Assembly (NCBI GenBank): GCA_965248685.1
Contig: CBDFKC010000002.1
Location: 682,001 to 746,000 of the forward strand
From: VYFG01 sp965248685
GTDB lineage: Bacteria > Pseudomonadota > Gammaproteobacteria > Arenicellales > Poriferihabitantaceae
Direction: 5' to 3'
Length of the DNA stretch: 64,000 nt
Shown here: piece after piece, positions 36,038 through 45,802 of the stretch
Numbering within the stretch: the stretch's first letter is position 1
Layout: every line of letters starts with the position of its first letter
Program-made: the position numbers and the translations under genes
The notes under the pieces: generated by a model
Database searches by the model: none
The model's input: the letters and a program-made list of their open reading frames with translations, nothing else
Told to the model about the DNA's origin: nothing

Positions 36038-36718
36038 GTGAACAAGAAAACTGAGACAGATCAGGATCAATCCAGTCTTCGCATCGTTGTTGCGGACGAT
36101 CATGCACTGGTGCGCGGTGGCTTGGTCATGATGCTCGACATTGCCTCTCCTGACGCCCTGATCTTTGAGGCAAATAGTCTGACCCAGGTCACACAGATTC
36201 TCGGTGAAAACCCCCAAATCGACCTGTTATTACTTGACTTATTAATGCCCGGAATGGATGGGGAGCGTGGTATCAGAACGATTCGTGAGTCCTGGCCGGA
36301 CATCCCCATCATAATCGTATCGGTTAATGAGGATCTACAATCCATTCGTCAATCCATGTCCGCCGGCGCTGCCGGGTATATACCGAAAACATCAACACCA
36401 AATGTAACTGTTAGCGCGATAAAACTTGTGCTTGACGGTGGAATCTACATTCCCCCACATGTTCTACACTTAAACGATACGTCTGAGACTGATTCAACCG
36501 AATTGAACGAGTCTGTACGGGATGAAACATTAACCCGTCGGCAACTGCAGGTCATGGAATTAATTGAAACTGGGAAATCAAATAACGCCATTGCCGAACA
36601 ACTTGGACTTTCAACCGGTACGGTAAAAATGCACGTGTCGGGGATCTTTAAGAAACTCAATGCGACTAGTCGCACTGAAGCCGTGGCACTTTACTCAAGG
36701 ATAAGGAATAAGAGTTGA
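36038..36718 (+). CDS. NarL/LuxR-type response regulator
   Basis: Cytoplasmic transcription regulator, about 226 residues. Receiver domain: acidic pocket in VVADDHALVRGG, phospho-acceptor Asp in LLLLDLLMPGMDGE, conserved Lys in AGYIPKTS. The C-terminal LuxR helix-turn-helix reads LTRRQLQVMELIETGKSN ... STGTVKMHVSGIFKKL. The frame is open from GTG 35984, but that would place a hydrophobic stretch in front of the receiver, so I prefer GTG 36038 (MNKKTETDQDQSSLRIVVADD); neither has a good ribosome site. It is divergent from the TorT-like operon, which it may control, and convergent with the hybrid kinase gene. Confidence 0.88.
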   Translation: MNKKTETDQDQSSLRIVVADDHALVRGGLVMMLDIASPDALIFEANSLTQVTQILGENPQIDLLLLDLLMPGMDGERGIRTIRESWPDIPIIIVSVNEDLQSIRQSMSAGAAGYIPKTSTPNVTVSAIKLVLDGGIYIPPHVLHLNDTSETDSTELNESVRDETLTRRQLQVMELIETGKSNNAIAEQLGLSTGTVKMHVSGIFKKLNATSRTEAVALYSRIRNKS

Positions 36719-36735
36719 GCGTCTGTAGTATTCGG

Positions 36736-38805
36736 TTAAGCCGAAATTGATTTTAAAGAAATTGAACTGTTTTCATTCTCACTGAGTAATTGTGTGATCA
36801 GGGAGCGTAACTTTGCGGGTTGAACAGGCTTAGACAATACTCTGAATCCAAGACTCGAGATCTCTTTTAAGTGCTCTTCCTGCACATCCCCGGTAACGAT
36901 AATACTGGGAATAGTGTAGCCAAAGTGTTGTTGAACCTGCTGTACTACTTCTACTCCTTCAGCGCCACCAGGAAGACGATTGTCCGCCAGAATTAGTTCA
37001 GGTGGGCTGGATAGCTGATCTTGGATCAGCGACATCACTTCTTCCAATTTGGTTCCCAGAGTAACAATACAACCCCATGACTCCAACAGTCGACGGGTTG
37101 CTTTAAGGACTTCGAGATCATCTTCTACCAGCAAGATACGCCTACCTGACAACCCATGCAGTAGGAAATCAAGCTCTTCAACAATGGAAGGTGCGCTAAC
37201 TTTTGCCGCCACAGGAGTAACCATTACAGCAAAACGAGAGCCTTTACCGACAATAGAGTCACAAGCTATTTCATGAGACAGGCAGATAGCCAGGCGTTCT
37301 GCTATTGCCAAGCCCAATCCCAGGCCTTTGCTCCGGTCCCTCTCTTCGTTGTCTATTTGGTGAAAATCCTCGAAGATGGCTTGAATCTGATCGTTTGGAA
37401 TTCCCCGACCAGTATCCCAAACCTCAATCGAGGTCAAACCACTGCGTCTCCGCACCCCCAATAAAATCCCTCCACTTTCTGTATAACGGATTGCATTTGA
37501 CATGAAGTTCCCGAGAATTCTTTCCAAGAGAACCGGATCGCTTCTAACATGAAGCTTACAGGGCACCATTTTGAAATCCAGGTTTTTCTGTTTGGCGAAT
37601 GGAGCGAATTCCCGCCAGACTCGATTCAATACGTCGTTGATGGGGAAATTTTCAATACTGGGTTCTATCGCTCCTGCCTCCAACTGGGAAACATCAAGCA
37701 ATGCGCTCAACAGACGGGCTGTAGAAATTGAAACCGCGTCGATATCGTCGACCACAGCAAGAGTGTCTTTATCATTTACCTTCTGCCGTAGAGCTGCAAT
37801 ATACATTTGCATGGCATGTAGTGGCTGACGTAAATCGTGGCTCGCCGCAGCAAGAAACATAGATTTCGCATGATTCGCGTGTTCTGCCTCTGCTATAGCT
37901 TCGTGAAGATCTTGCCCTTGATTCCATAAATCATGTTTCAACCGGTTAAAGCTTCGACTCATCCGGCCAAGTTCATCCCTCCTTTCCATTAATCCTTTTT
38001 CAAATTCGGATTCTTCGACTTTGAGCATCGCAGTAAAGGCATTGATGGTATCTGTAAGTAACTGCAACGGTTTAGAGATATTTCGCCGAACAATTAATAG
38101 AAGCATACCTACAAAAAACACCACTGCTGCCAACAATGTCAACACGATAAAACCAATGGCAATGCGTTTTACATACAGTGCGTGGCGAATCGATTCAATT
38201 CTGATTTTTTCGATCTTTGAGCTCAGGTCGTTCAGTTTCTGATCAACCAGTAATTTACTAGCGTCAAATTTTTGCAAAATGTCCGAGTAGTGCCCTGATC
38301 CACGGTTTTGTGTAATTTTGCTTAAACTAACGATTAATTGATTTTGTATTTGGGTAGCTCGGCGAAGATCAAACAGTCCCTGCAGAAGTTCTTCACTATT
38401 TAGCGATAATGCGTTTTCATTTTGATCTTGCTGTAGTACAACCTTACGAACATATTTTTCCGAAAATTCAATGCTCTTTTGAACAGCGATTTCGTTTTCA
38501 GCATTCATCTGATTGAGCCTTTTTCGAATACTGTAAGCGGTCTCGTTGAAACCCCGCTGGCTTAGTCCTGCAGTTATCTGGCTGGTAGTAATGTGTTGCT
38601 GAAGAATCTGTGTACGAATATTCTCAACCGAGATATGCAATGGAAAGGTAACTTCAGCAATCCGCTCAACCTGACCACCAACATTTCGTAATTGTGATAT
38701 TGCGACAAACCCAACAATACAAAATCCCAAAACCTCAATAATAATAAGGGTCAGTACTTTCTGATCTAGAGAAAAGCGATTAAATGTTTTCTTCAGGTTT
38801 TGCAC
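36736..38805 (-). CDS. membrane hybrid sensor histidine kinase
   Basis: Inner-membrane two-component sensor, 689 residues. Layout: first transmembrane helix near residues 18-40, periplasmic sensor of about 180 residues with a helical-bundle look, second helix near 215-240, HAMP region (RRNISKPLQLLTDTI), HisKA with phospho-acceptor in AASHDLRQPLHAMQMYI, HATPase with NAIRYTESGG, DTGRGIPND and GLGLGLAIAERLA, and a C-terminal receiver with Asp in ELILADNRLPGG. The signal is unknown. It converges with the NarL-type regulator gene, 17 bases apart, and with the TorT-like receptor nearby may form a TorT-TorS-like input; that link is inference. Confidence 0.92.
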   Translation of the reverse strand: MQNLKKTFNRFSLDQKVLTLIIIEVLGFCIVGFVAISQLRNVGGQVERIAEVTFPLHISVENIRTQILQQHITTSQITAGLSQRGFNETAYSIRKRLNQMNAENEIAVQKSIEFSEKYVRKVVLQQDQNENALSLNSEELLQGLFDLRRATQIQNQLIVSLSKITQNRGSGHYSDILQKFDASKLLVDQKLNDLSSKIEKIRIESIRHALYVKRIAIGFIVLTLLAAVVFFVGMLLLIVRRNISKPLQLLTDTINAFTAMLKVEESEFEKGLMERRDELGRMSRSFNRLKHDLWNQGQDLHEAIAEAEHANHAKSMFLAAASHDLRQPLHAMQMYIAALRQKVNDKDTLAVVDDIDAVSISTARLLSALLDVSQLEAGAIEPSIENFPINDVLNRVWREFAPFAKQKNLDFKMVPCKLHVRSDPVLLERILGNFMSNAIRYTESGGILLGVRRRSGLTSIEVWDTGRGIPNDQIQAIFEDFHQIDNEERDRSKGLGLGLAIAERLAICLSHEIACDSIVGKGSRFAVMVTPVAAKVSAPSIVEELDFLLHGLSGRRILLVEDDLEVLKATRRLLESWGCIVTLGTKLEEVMSLIQDQLSSPPELILADNRLPGGAEGVEVVQQVQQHFGYTIPSIIVTGDVQEEHLKEISSLGFRVLSKPVQPAKLRSLITQLLSENENSSISLKSISA

Positions 38806-38828
38806 AATTAAACGGTAGGTACGTTAGG

Positions 38829-38986
38829 GAGCCTCTGATTAAAACTGGGCGAACCAGATTGAGATCCAAAATTATTAAATTCAAGGCAGGAAGCACAGGT
38901 AATAGCAGGGCTATTGCCAAGTTTTCCAACGTAGAGATTGATTATTCTGGACTGAAGATGGTCGTTCATGTTTTGATCAGAGGCTC
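38829..38986. mobile_element. MITE-like element with 17-bp terminal inverted repeats
   Basis: GAGCCTCTGATTAAAAC at 38829-38845 and its inverse GTTTTGATCAGAGGCTC at 38970-38986 match at 16 of 17 positions and bound a 158-bp segment with no real gene. Terminal repeats of this form and length recall IS5-group ends, so it may be a non-autonomous derivative moved in trans. A target-site duplication is not clear. It sits just upstream of the histidine kinase gene start and could affect its promoter. Confidence 0.6.
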
Positions 38987-39412
38987 TCGAGGTAAGTAAT
39001 ACGCCTGGTTAATCCAGACAAGATATGAAAAATTAGAATAAATCCAGAGACCGATAAACAGACAGTCTCCATTCGACCATTAATTATGCTCTGATAACAA
39101 ACGATGTACAGTCAATTGGACTCGGATTATGGTCAATACTCTAACATTGTCGGTACGTCTTTAGAATTTTATGCAGTGTAAGTCTGAAAAACTAACCACA
39201 TCTAATAATATGGCACGCCGCGAATCGCTGCGTTTAATTTTAATCATTTACTATCCAATTTAAACAAAAGCGCGGATGACATGATCAATTGGACACCCAA
39301 AATTATGAGACCAATTGAAAGTCAGTAGGTTTCACCCATCCTGTCATAACAGGCATGATTTTTAATTTCCCGCTAATATTCAGTATAAACAGAAATCAAC
39401 CATAAAAGGAGT
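38987..39412. other. AT-rich intergenic region, nothing recognised
   Basis: No protein-like frame, RNA gene or strong hairpin seen. An AAAGGAG ribosome site at the right end belongs to the broken barrel gene that follows. Confidence 0.5.
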
Positions 39413-40454
39413 ATGAGGGAAATGACAAATTTGTTCTCTTGTCAATTATTGATACTGTGGCTATTGATCAGCTTCAGTCGGGATATATTGGCGGTTGATT
39501 TTAGCCAGGCATCAACGGAGGTTAGATTTAACGCCGCCCTCAACCGGTTTTCAACCTACGGAGATGTTACCGGACTTGTTAGTGCATCAGCCGGCAGCCC
39601 CTTTAGTTCAAGTATCAATTCCACCTCAGCTGCCTAGTACGGTAAAGAAGTTGAGGCCGATCAATGTTCAGTCCTCTACTTATCAAAGCATCGTTCGATA
39701 GTGGATTTGAAATTGACTCTGTAATTGCTGCCCTGGTTGTGAAAACCCAAAATCTGGGCACTATTCAACCGGTATGCGTAAACTTAAGCAGCAATCGAAC
39801 AAATGTACCACCCGGTCTTGGGTTTGAATTCGACTTTGATGTGTTTCAGAATTCATGGAGTCGCAAAGTGTCGAATTTTGTGGCGCATGGGCTCGCACTG
39901 GGTGCGACAAAGGCAGAATCTCAATTCAGTTTTTCTGGATTGCCGGCTTCAGATACCGAGTCAACCAGCTACCAATTGACAACTGGAGTTTTACATGAGC
40001 TAACAGAGAAGTTTTTGTTGGTTATTTGCTAACCTATGTAGATTGTAGCTCCACCACCAATACGTTCGACGCACTTGGTGTCGGAATTGGTACGATAAGA
40101 ACTAAGGTCGACAATGACTCACAGAATCTTCGTATCGGTATCTCATACTGGTTTAACAATGAGTGGCAGGTTTTTGCCGACTACCAGCATGCCACTTTCG
40201 AAAACCCTGCCGGTGACTTGTCTATTGATCAACATTTCACTGGTGCATCTACTCCATTTTCCAAAGTAATTTATGGTCGGTTAGGATACATCATCGATGA
40301 AGACAGTAACGAAAGCTCAACCATTAGCTTCGAAATCTATCCAAACGACAGCATCGGTTTCGAAATTTCCCGTCAACACAGTATCTTCCCGGAAATCGAG
40401 CAGGAATTCGGCAAGTCGGATTTAGTAAATATATCAGCCTGTTTCCTGTTTTGA
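39413..40454 (+). pseudogene. outer-membrane beta-barrel gene broken by a stop and frameshifts
   Basis: Three plus-strand frames in succession read as one exported barrel protein. The first (39413-39637) has a signal peptide (LFSCQLLILWLLISFS ... ILAV) and stops at TAG. The second (from about 39664) gives beta-strand-like sequence such as FEFDFDVFQNSWSRKV and LPASDTESTSYQLTTGVL. Near 40005-40020 one base is gained: the frame that should read VFVGYLLTYVD instead ends in FLLVIC. The third runs to 40454 with YWFNNEWQVFADYQHATF and ends in Phe after alternating hydrophobic residues, like outer-membrane barrels. A good AAAGGAG precedes the start. Function unknown; degraded, unless the breaks are sequencing errors. 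Confidence 0.75.
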
Positions 40455-41288
40455 TCAGGATTGACATTGTACCTACCGTGTTCTGAGTATGGCGGGACGA
40501 GTACGATGGATAGGTATTAGAGTGAGCAATAATGCGGCGAAAAAATAACATTGGTGAGGGGTTAACAGGGGGAGCCGTTGTTCGAATGTACACACCATAC
40601 AAGCCCAAGTGGAGCTAGCTGAATCGCTCACTTTCGGATTAAAAACTATTTACGAATAAAAATAAACGCCGTTAGCGAATTTTCCAGATTGCTTCGATTC
40701 GGACCATAAATTATTTCCATGCGGAGCTATCGGTCCAGTCTTGAGGGAATGACGAGTCCCATGTAACCCGAGCCGGTGCGCCATTCATAGGCCTGTGAAA
40801 AACGGTCAGTTACGCATTTATTGGGCTCACTCTTTTCGCTGGCGCAGACCCTCCAATCGTGGCAAAACCTTTTGTCGACAGAGAAGTAGCTCTGTTTGTA
40901 TTGTTCGCAGTAGGTCACTACGCCCATTTGATAGAAGTGCTGTGTAAAACCCAGGAGAACCTGCGGGATTCTATTTTAGACATGTGCTACGGACAACCCA
41001 GTATCAACAGAGTAGTGCCAATGATGGGATTGGAGGTTTTTAAGTATCGGCTTAAATGGGACGATCAGCAGTGGACCTAATTCGGAGAGAATCATTTTTC
41101 CCATTTCAGTTCGATCTGGAAATTGTATGAGCGCGTCATCGGTCCGATTACCCGTTTCATGACTAAACTATTAGGTGGCTCGGTGTAGACGAATTTTTGT
41201 GGGAACCGAAAAATTAGCTGGAACTTTAATACTCGCTGGTTGATAGTTGCGGGTTAACAACCGAATTCACATTCTCCTCTGATCATTT
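40455..41288. other. region without a confident gene; one possible decayed frame
   Basis: On the plus strand a frame from 40859 to 41188 is interrupted by one TAA at 41078 yet reads protein-like on both sides (RLKWDDQQWT before, FSSIWKLYERVIGPI after), which could be a decayed gene of about 110 codons. On the minus strand a 66-codon Cys-rich frame (40927-40727) overlaps it and is equally uncertain. Nothing here matches a family I know. Confidence 0.35.
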
Positions 41289-42146
41289 TTATTTACACGA
41301 ATGTCTATTAGTTTCTTTTTTCCAGAACACTCCCGACCAGTCAATTTCTCTTATTTCCTCTGTAATAGCATGATTCTTTCTGTAGTCTGTCACCGCTAAC
41401 TTGGATCCTTTGACAGCGCCATAGTCGTCGACAATGATGTACCCTCCACAAGACAATTTTGGATACAAATTGACTAAGGCGTCCATTGTAGATTCATACA
41501 TATCGCCGTCCAGCCTCAAAACTGAAAGTGTTTCTATCGGTGCTGTCGGCAAAGTATCTTTAAACCAACCCTTCAAAAATTGAACATCATTATCCAATAA
41601 GCCATATTTTTCGAAATTATTTTTGACGATCTGGAGGGATATTTTTAGTTCGTCAGATTTAAAATGAACATCTCCCACATCCGCCTTGTATTTAGCGTCT
41701 GGCTTAGGCAATCCTTCGAATGAATCCGCCACCCATACTTGTTTGTTCTTCACAATGTACAGGTTCAATAGGGCTTTCATAAATATTGCCCCGCCTCCTC
41801 TCCACACTCCGGTTTCGATCAAATCTCCCTCAATCCCATTGTTAATAACCTCTTCGACACAATACTGAATATTATTAAGTCGTTTCAGACCGATCATTGT
41901 ATCGGCATTGGCAGGCCAATCCCGGCCATTTATCCGATGTTCTTTGTCAATAGTCTGGGTTTTGCAAATTGCATACCCTTTTTGTTGTAATCTTATGTTT
42001 AGGCGGTGGAGAATTTTTCGTTTCCAACTAGTATTACTCGAGTCCAATGGTTTGAACTCGGTTCTATCGATATTAAAATAGTCAGTCAATACCTTTTTTA
42101 GCATCTCAAGGTACATTAAATTTAACGCTCTTGTGTCTTGTGTCAT
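41289..42146 (-). CDS. TylF/MycF-type O-methyltransferase
   Basis: SAM-dependent methyltransferase of the macrocin O-methyltransferase (TylF) family, 285 residues, which methylates sugar hydroxyls. Signatures: GDLIETGVWRGGGAIFMKALL (SAM loop), VWVADSFEGLPKPD, and LSVLRLDGDMYESTMDAL with the metal- and substrate-binding acidic residues, then GGYIIVDDYGAVKGSKLAV. It sits with a second methyltransferase and a GT2 glycosyltransferase, as in surface-polysaccharide loci. Local base composition looks more AT-rich than in the transport operons, suggesting acquisition. Confidence 0.9.
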   Translation of the reverse strand: MTQDTRALNLMYLEMLKKVLTDYFNIDRTEFKPLDSSNTSWKRKILHRLNIRLQQKGYAICKTQTIDKEHRINGRDWPANADTMIGLKRLNNIQYCVEEVINNGIEGDLIETGVWRGGGAIFMKALLNLYIVKNKQVWVADSFEGLPKPDAKYKADVGDVHFKSDELKISLQIVKNNFEKYGLLDNDVQFLKGWFKDTLPTAPIETLSVLRLDGDMYESTMDALVNLYPKLSCGGYIIVDDYGAVKGSKLAVTDYRKNHAITEEIREIDWSGVFWKKETNRHSCK

Positions 42147-42388
42147 AACCCTGTATTTCTGTGCCTATTTGTGAAATTTTAGTGTTGTCAGTATATTCGA
42201 TTAACTTCCTGACATCTTCGAAGAGGGATTACCAATTGGTGGTCAGATTAAGATTCGATATTTTTGAATTTTTAGCTGAAATTTGCGAATTCGTATAGTT
42301 CTACAAACCAGCGATAGGTTCCAGAAACATATAGTGAACGGGATTTGTCTTCAAACAAAGAAATCACCTTACATACTGAAATAATTAG

Positions 42389-43228
42389 ATGTTAAATTAT
42401 CCGTTAAAACTCTACTTTCGAAAGATAGGTTTGTTGATTAGTGCTTTCCTACGCAGTCCCTACTTGTTTACACGCTCAATAACTTTACTTCCGGAGTTTT
42501 GCACCGGGTTGGCTATTGATATTGGGCCAGGTAAAGACCCCAAAAAACTTAAATTTAGTCCTCAACCTACAAATCCGCTATGGGATTATTTCTCACAGCA
42601 TGACAAGGGACCTGGAATATTTAAATGGAATCACTACTTTGAAGTTTATCATAGGCATTTTGCCCGATTTAGAGGAAAGCCCGTCAACTTGCTGGAAATC
42701 GGGGTTTATAGTGGAGGCAGTTTGGGGATGTGGCAAAATTATTTTGGCGAAGACTGTCATATTTTTGGTATTGACCTAAAGATTGCCTGCAAGAGTTACG
42801 AAACAGATTCAATTCATATATATATTGGTGATCAAGAAGACCGCGGGTTTTGGGCAGATTTCAGAGAAGATACGCCAGATATACATATTCTAATTGATGA
42901 TGGGGGACATTCTGCAGAACAACAAATTACTACTCTAGAGGAAATGCTGCCACATATGCCTAATGGGAGTGTTTACGTGTGTGAAGATATTCACGGAAAT
43001 CCACATAGGTTTGCAGCATACGTTACTGGGTTGGTCCATCGTCTAAACTCCCAAGGAATCGAAAAGACCGAACACCTCAGTTCGGAAGCCTCAAGTCTAC
43101 AGCGATCAATTCACTCTATACATTTTTACCCTTTTCTTTGTGTTATCGAAAAACACGAGCAACCACCACCATATTTTGAATGCCCCAAGCACGGTTCCGA
43201 GTGGCAACCGTTCCTAGACCCCAATTAA
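42389..43228 (+). CDS. class I SAM-dependent methyltransferase (macrocin/cephalosporin-type)
   Basis: 279 residues. An N-terminal ~50-residue hydrophobic and basic stretch (LISAFLRSPYLFTRSI) may contact the membrane. The SAM-binding Rossmann part starts at VNLLEIGVYSGGSLGMW, continues with IFGIDLKIAC and IHILIDDGGHSAEQQITTLEEML, and ends with GSVYVCEDIHG. Proteins of this type methylate sugars in polysaccharides or natural products. It is divergent from the TylF-like gene, 240 bases apart, and convergent with the GT2 gene. Substrate unknown. Confidence 0.85.
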   Translation: MLNYPLKLYFRKIGLLISAFLRSPYLFTRSITLLPEFCTGLAIDIGPGKDPKKLKFSPQPTNPLWDYFSQHDKGPGIFKWNHYFEVYHRHFARFRGKPVNLLEIGVYSGGSLGMWQNYFGEDCHIFGIDLKIACKSYETDSIHIYIGDQEDRGFWADFREDTPDIHILIDDGGHSAEQQITTLEEMLPHMPNGSVYVCEDIHGNPHRFAAYVTGLVHRLNSQGIEKTEHLSSEASSLQRSIHSIHFYPFLCVIEKHEQPPPYFECPKHGSEWQPFLDPN

Positions 43229-43332
43229 CTCAAAATTGGGTACCCTAAGCAATCTTGTTTAAGCTGAATTTTTTAATACGAGCTTCACAATTGGTTAACA
43301 ATCTGTTGGGAGAGAATATAGAATTTAAATAT

Positions 43333-44259
43333 TCATCGAAAAAACAAATTCGGCACACCCCTTTTTGAGAGATTGTAGTGTTTTCGATTTTGATTTAGAG
43401 ATCGTATGAATACAAAAATTGACAAGCAATATCCTAGTGTTGCCGTCATATTTCGGCCTAAAATGTTTGCTATCAATCCACGCAACCAATTTATTAAAGC
43501 ACCGGGAAGGTTTCTATAAAAGGGTCTGTTGTAATTTCTCATGGCTCCAATCATGTTAGTAGATGATCTAACTGAAGACCAAAACACTCTTTTACTGAAG
43601 GTATCTAATTCAGCTCTTGAGCTACTATTATGAATGACCTTCGCTTTGGTATTCAAAACCATTTTATAACCATGAAAACCAAACCTGGCCGCAATTTCTT
43701 TATCTTCGTTGTACATAAAGAATATCGGATCAAAACCACCTAATTTTTTCAAAACATCCATATTAAACATCCAAAGTGCTGCGTTGAGAAATGTGACGTC
43801 ATACTCAATACTTACTGTTCCGTTCAAACCATCTTCCAGAACCATCTTATTTTGTCGCACCAACCATTCCGAAAAGTCCTGATGTAAACATTTGTCTTGG
43901 TCAAGAATTAGCGGACATGCAATCGACACATTGTCCCTTTTCGATATGGTTTCCCCCAATAAGTACAACGTATCCGGTTCAACGATGGCATCTTGATTCA
44001 AAATCGCGACATGAGTTGCATTGTGGTCTATCGCAAACTGCAAGCCTATGTTACATGCTCTACCAAATCCTTGATTTTTGGAGTTTTGTATGTAAATCGC
44101 ACCGAGTGCTTCAACGTATTCCTTGTTTGTTCCATCAGTAGAGCAATTATCGACAATCACAGGGGTCCAGTCATTTTTACACGTCAATACGCTTTGAATA
44201 CAATTGTCTAGCAAATCTTTCCCATTAAATGCGGGTACAACTACGAAATTTTTTGGCAT
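43333..44259 (-). CDS. family 2 glycosyltransferase
   Basis: Transfers a sugar from a nucleotide donor to a growing glycan, probably a surface polysaccharide; rhamnosyltransferase-like; 308 residues. GT-A fold features: VVVPAFNGKDLLDNCIQSV, VIVDNCSTDGTNKEYVE, NQGFGRACNIGLQFA, the D-x-D-like motif in AILNQDAIVEPDTLYL, and a later FMYNEDKEIAARFGFHGYK with the acceptor-side ED. The C-terminus carries a basic amphipathic or hydrophobic segment, as in membrane-associated members. It is convergent with the upstream methyltransferase gene. Confidence 0.9.
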   Translation of the reverse strand: MPKNFVVVPAFNGKDLLDNCIQSVLTCKNDWTPVIVDNCSTDGTNKEYVEALGAIYIQNSKNQGFGRACNIGLQFAIDHNATHVAILNQDAIVEPDTLYLLGETISKRDNVSIACPLILDQDKCLHQDFSEWLVRQNKMVLEDGLNGTVSIEYDVTFLNAALWMFNMDVLKKLGGFDPIFFMYNEDKEIAARFGFHGYKMVLNTKAKVIHNSSSRAELDTFSKRVFWSSVRSSTNMIGAMRNYNRPFYRNLPGALINWLRGLIANILGRNMTATLGYCLSIFVFIRSLNQNRKHYNLSKRGVPNLFFR

Positions 44260-44400
44260 TAATCTATGTCTATCGAAGAGTTAATGGTGCTTATACGATG
44301 TCGTAGTCTACCTTCATCTATTGTCAATTTCTTACCCCAGGTGCCACACCTTTGATATATTTGGCCGAGAATCAGATATAAATCGCTCTCCAACGGGAAA

Positions 44401-45162
44401 ATGAGACTCAAAGATAAAACTGCTATTATTACAGGTGCTGGATCGGGCATTGGCCGCGCTACCGCAATACTGTTTGGGATCGAAGGTGCTAACGTCGTCT
44501 GTGCAGATATCAATGAACCGGAAGCCACGGTGACTTGTGATCAAATTCGTGGTGATGGCGGCGTGGCAGTAGCGGTACGGGTCGATGTAACCCAATCGAC
44601 GGACGCAAAAAAAATGGTGGATCTGGCAGTAAGTACATACGGCGGACTCGATATCCTTTTTAATAACGCCGGTCTGCTTATTGCCGGCTCGGTTACCAAG
44701 AGTGAAGAAGAAAGTTGGAATAAAACGTTCGATGTAAACCTTAAGGGAGTAATGCTCGGGTCCAAATTTGGAATACCGGAAATTGCCAGGCGCGGTGGTG
44801 GTGCCGTCATAAACGCATCTTCGATCAACGGACTCGTTGCGTCCATTGCGGTCGCGGCCTATGCCGCTTCCAAAGGTGGTGTATTAATGCTGACCAAACA
44901 AATGGCACTCGACTATGCATCGAGTAATGTTAGAGTTAATTGCGTTTGCCCAAGCGACGTCAACACACCTATGGTTCGTAATTTTATTAACGCCAGCCCC
45001 GATCCAGCGGCCACCGAAGCGAGGGTTCGTGATCGAATACCATTGGGTCGCCTTGCTGAGCCCGAAGACATTGCCCACGCGGTGCTGTTTCTGGCGAGCG
45101 ATGATGCTGCCTTCATCACCGGGGTGGCACTACCCGTTGACGGTGGGGTGACCACGTTATAG
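44401..45162 (+). CDS. short-chain dehydrogenase/reductase
   Basis: NAD(P)-dependent classical SDR, 253 residues, cytoplasmic. Cofactor loop TGAGSGIGRATA, then CADINEP suggesting NAD preference (Asp at the end of strand 2), NNAG in LFNNAGLLIAG, catalytic Ser in NASSINGL, Tyr-x3-Lys in AYAASKGGVL, and the terminal FITGVALPVDGG segment. The substrate is not predictable. A small membrane-anchored protein gene follows 37 bases after its stop. Confidence 0.94.
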   Translation: MRLKDKTAIITGAGSGIGRATAILFGIEGANVVCADINEPEATVTCDQIRGDGGVAVAVRVDVTQSTDAKKMVDLAVSTYGGLDILFNNAGLLIAGSVTKSEEESWNKTFDVNLKGVMLGSKFGIPEIARRGGGAVINASSINGLVASIAVAAYAASKGGVLMLTKQMALDYASSNVRVNCVCPSDVNTPMVRNFINASPDPAATEARVRDRIPLGRLAEPEDIAHAVLFLASDDAAFITGVALPVDGGVTTL

Positions 45163-45199
45163 AACGCAACCAGCGGCAATATGGATAAAGCTTTTAATA

Positions 45200-45793
45200 T
45201 TGAAAAAATTTCTCTTTATTTCGGCGGCGCTATTTCTGTTATATAAAATATTGTCAGGACCCGGGGCTGTTAGTTATGGACCAGGGGTAATGGTGAGCAA
45301 ACTGCCTCGCCAGCAAAATCTGGATAACAACGAATCATTCCTGTATGGCGACTTTAAAATTTCCCCTCTGGCAATATTCGATATTGAAGCACGCGTTCTT
45401 TCCCGAGAAGATTATCGGTTCGACAGGTTGGCCAGGTTATCACCGGTAGATTTTGCCCTTGGCTGGGGAAATATGTCGGACGAAAGCGTGCTCGATCAAA
45501 TCAAAATTTCCCAAAGTAATCGCTGGTATCGCTGGCGAACAGATTCACCACCCATTCCGCTAAAGGAAATCAAACGTTTCAGTGGCAATATGCATTTAAT
45601 ACCAGCGAATAGTGGGGTTGAGGAGCTGCTCACCCAAACTGTCGAGGGCGATATTGTTAACATAGGAGGATATCTGGTCCAGGTCGAGAGTAAAGATGGG
45701 TGGCGCTGGAGAAGTTCACTCACCCGGAATGACACCGGATCCCGGGCCTGCGAACTTATCTGGGTAGAAAAATTTGAAATACTAATCCCTTAA
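45200..45793 (+). CDS. membrane-anchored protein of unknown function
   Basis: 197 residues from a TTG start at 45200 (MKKFLFISAALFLLYKIL). The N-terminal hydrophobic helix is a signal anchor or signal peptide. The rest is soluble and probably periplasmic, with YGDFKISPLAIFDIEARVLS, RLARLSPVDFALGWGNMSD and GDIVNIGGYLVQVESKDGW. I have seen this pattern in hypothetical proteins with no assigned role. It follows the SDR gene closely and may share its transcript. Confidence 0.75.
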   Translation: MKKFLFISAALFLLYKILSGPGAVSYGPGVMVSKLPRQQNLDNNESFLYGDFKISPLAIFDIEARVLSREDYRFDRLARLSPVDFALGWGNMSDESVLDQIKISQSNRWYRWRTDSPPIPLKEIKRFSGNMHLIPANSGVEELLTQTVEGDIVNIGGYLVQVESKDGWRWRSSLTRNDTGSRACELIWVEKFEILIP

Positions 45794-45802
45794 CGTACTT
45801 GT

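Noticed and set aside
45496..45735. Minus-strand 79-codon frame
   Set aside because: Antisense of the 197-aa membrane-anchored protein; no independent support.
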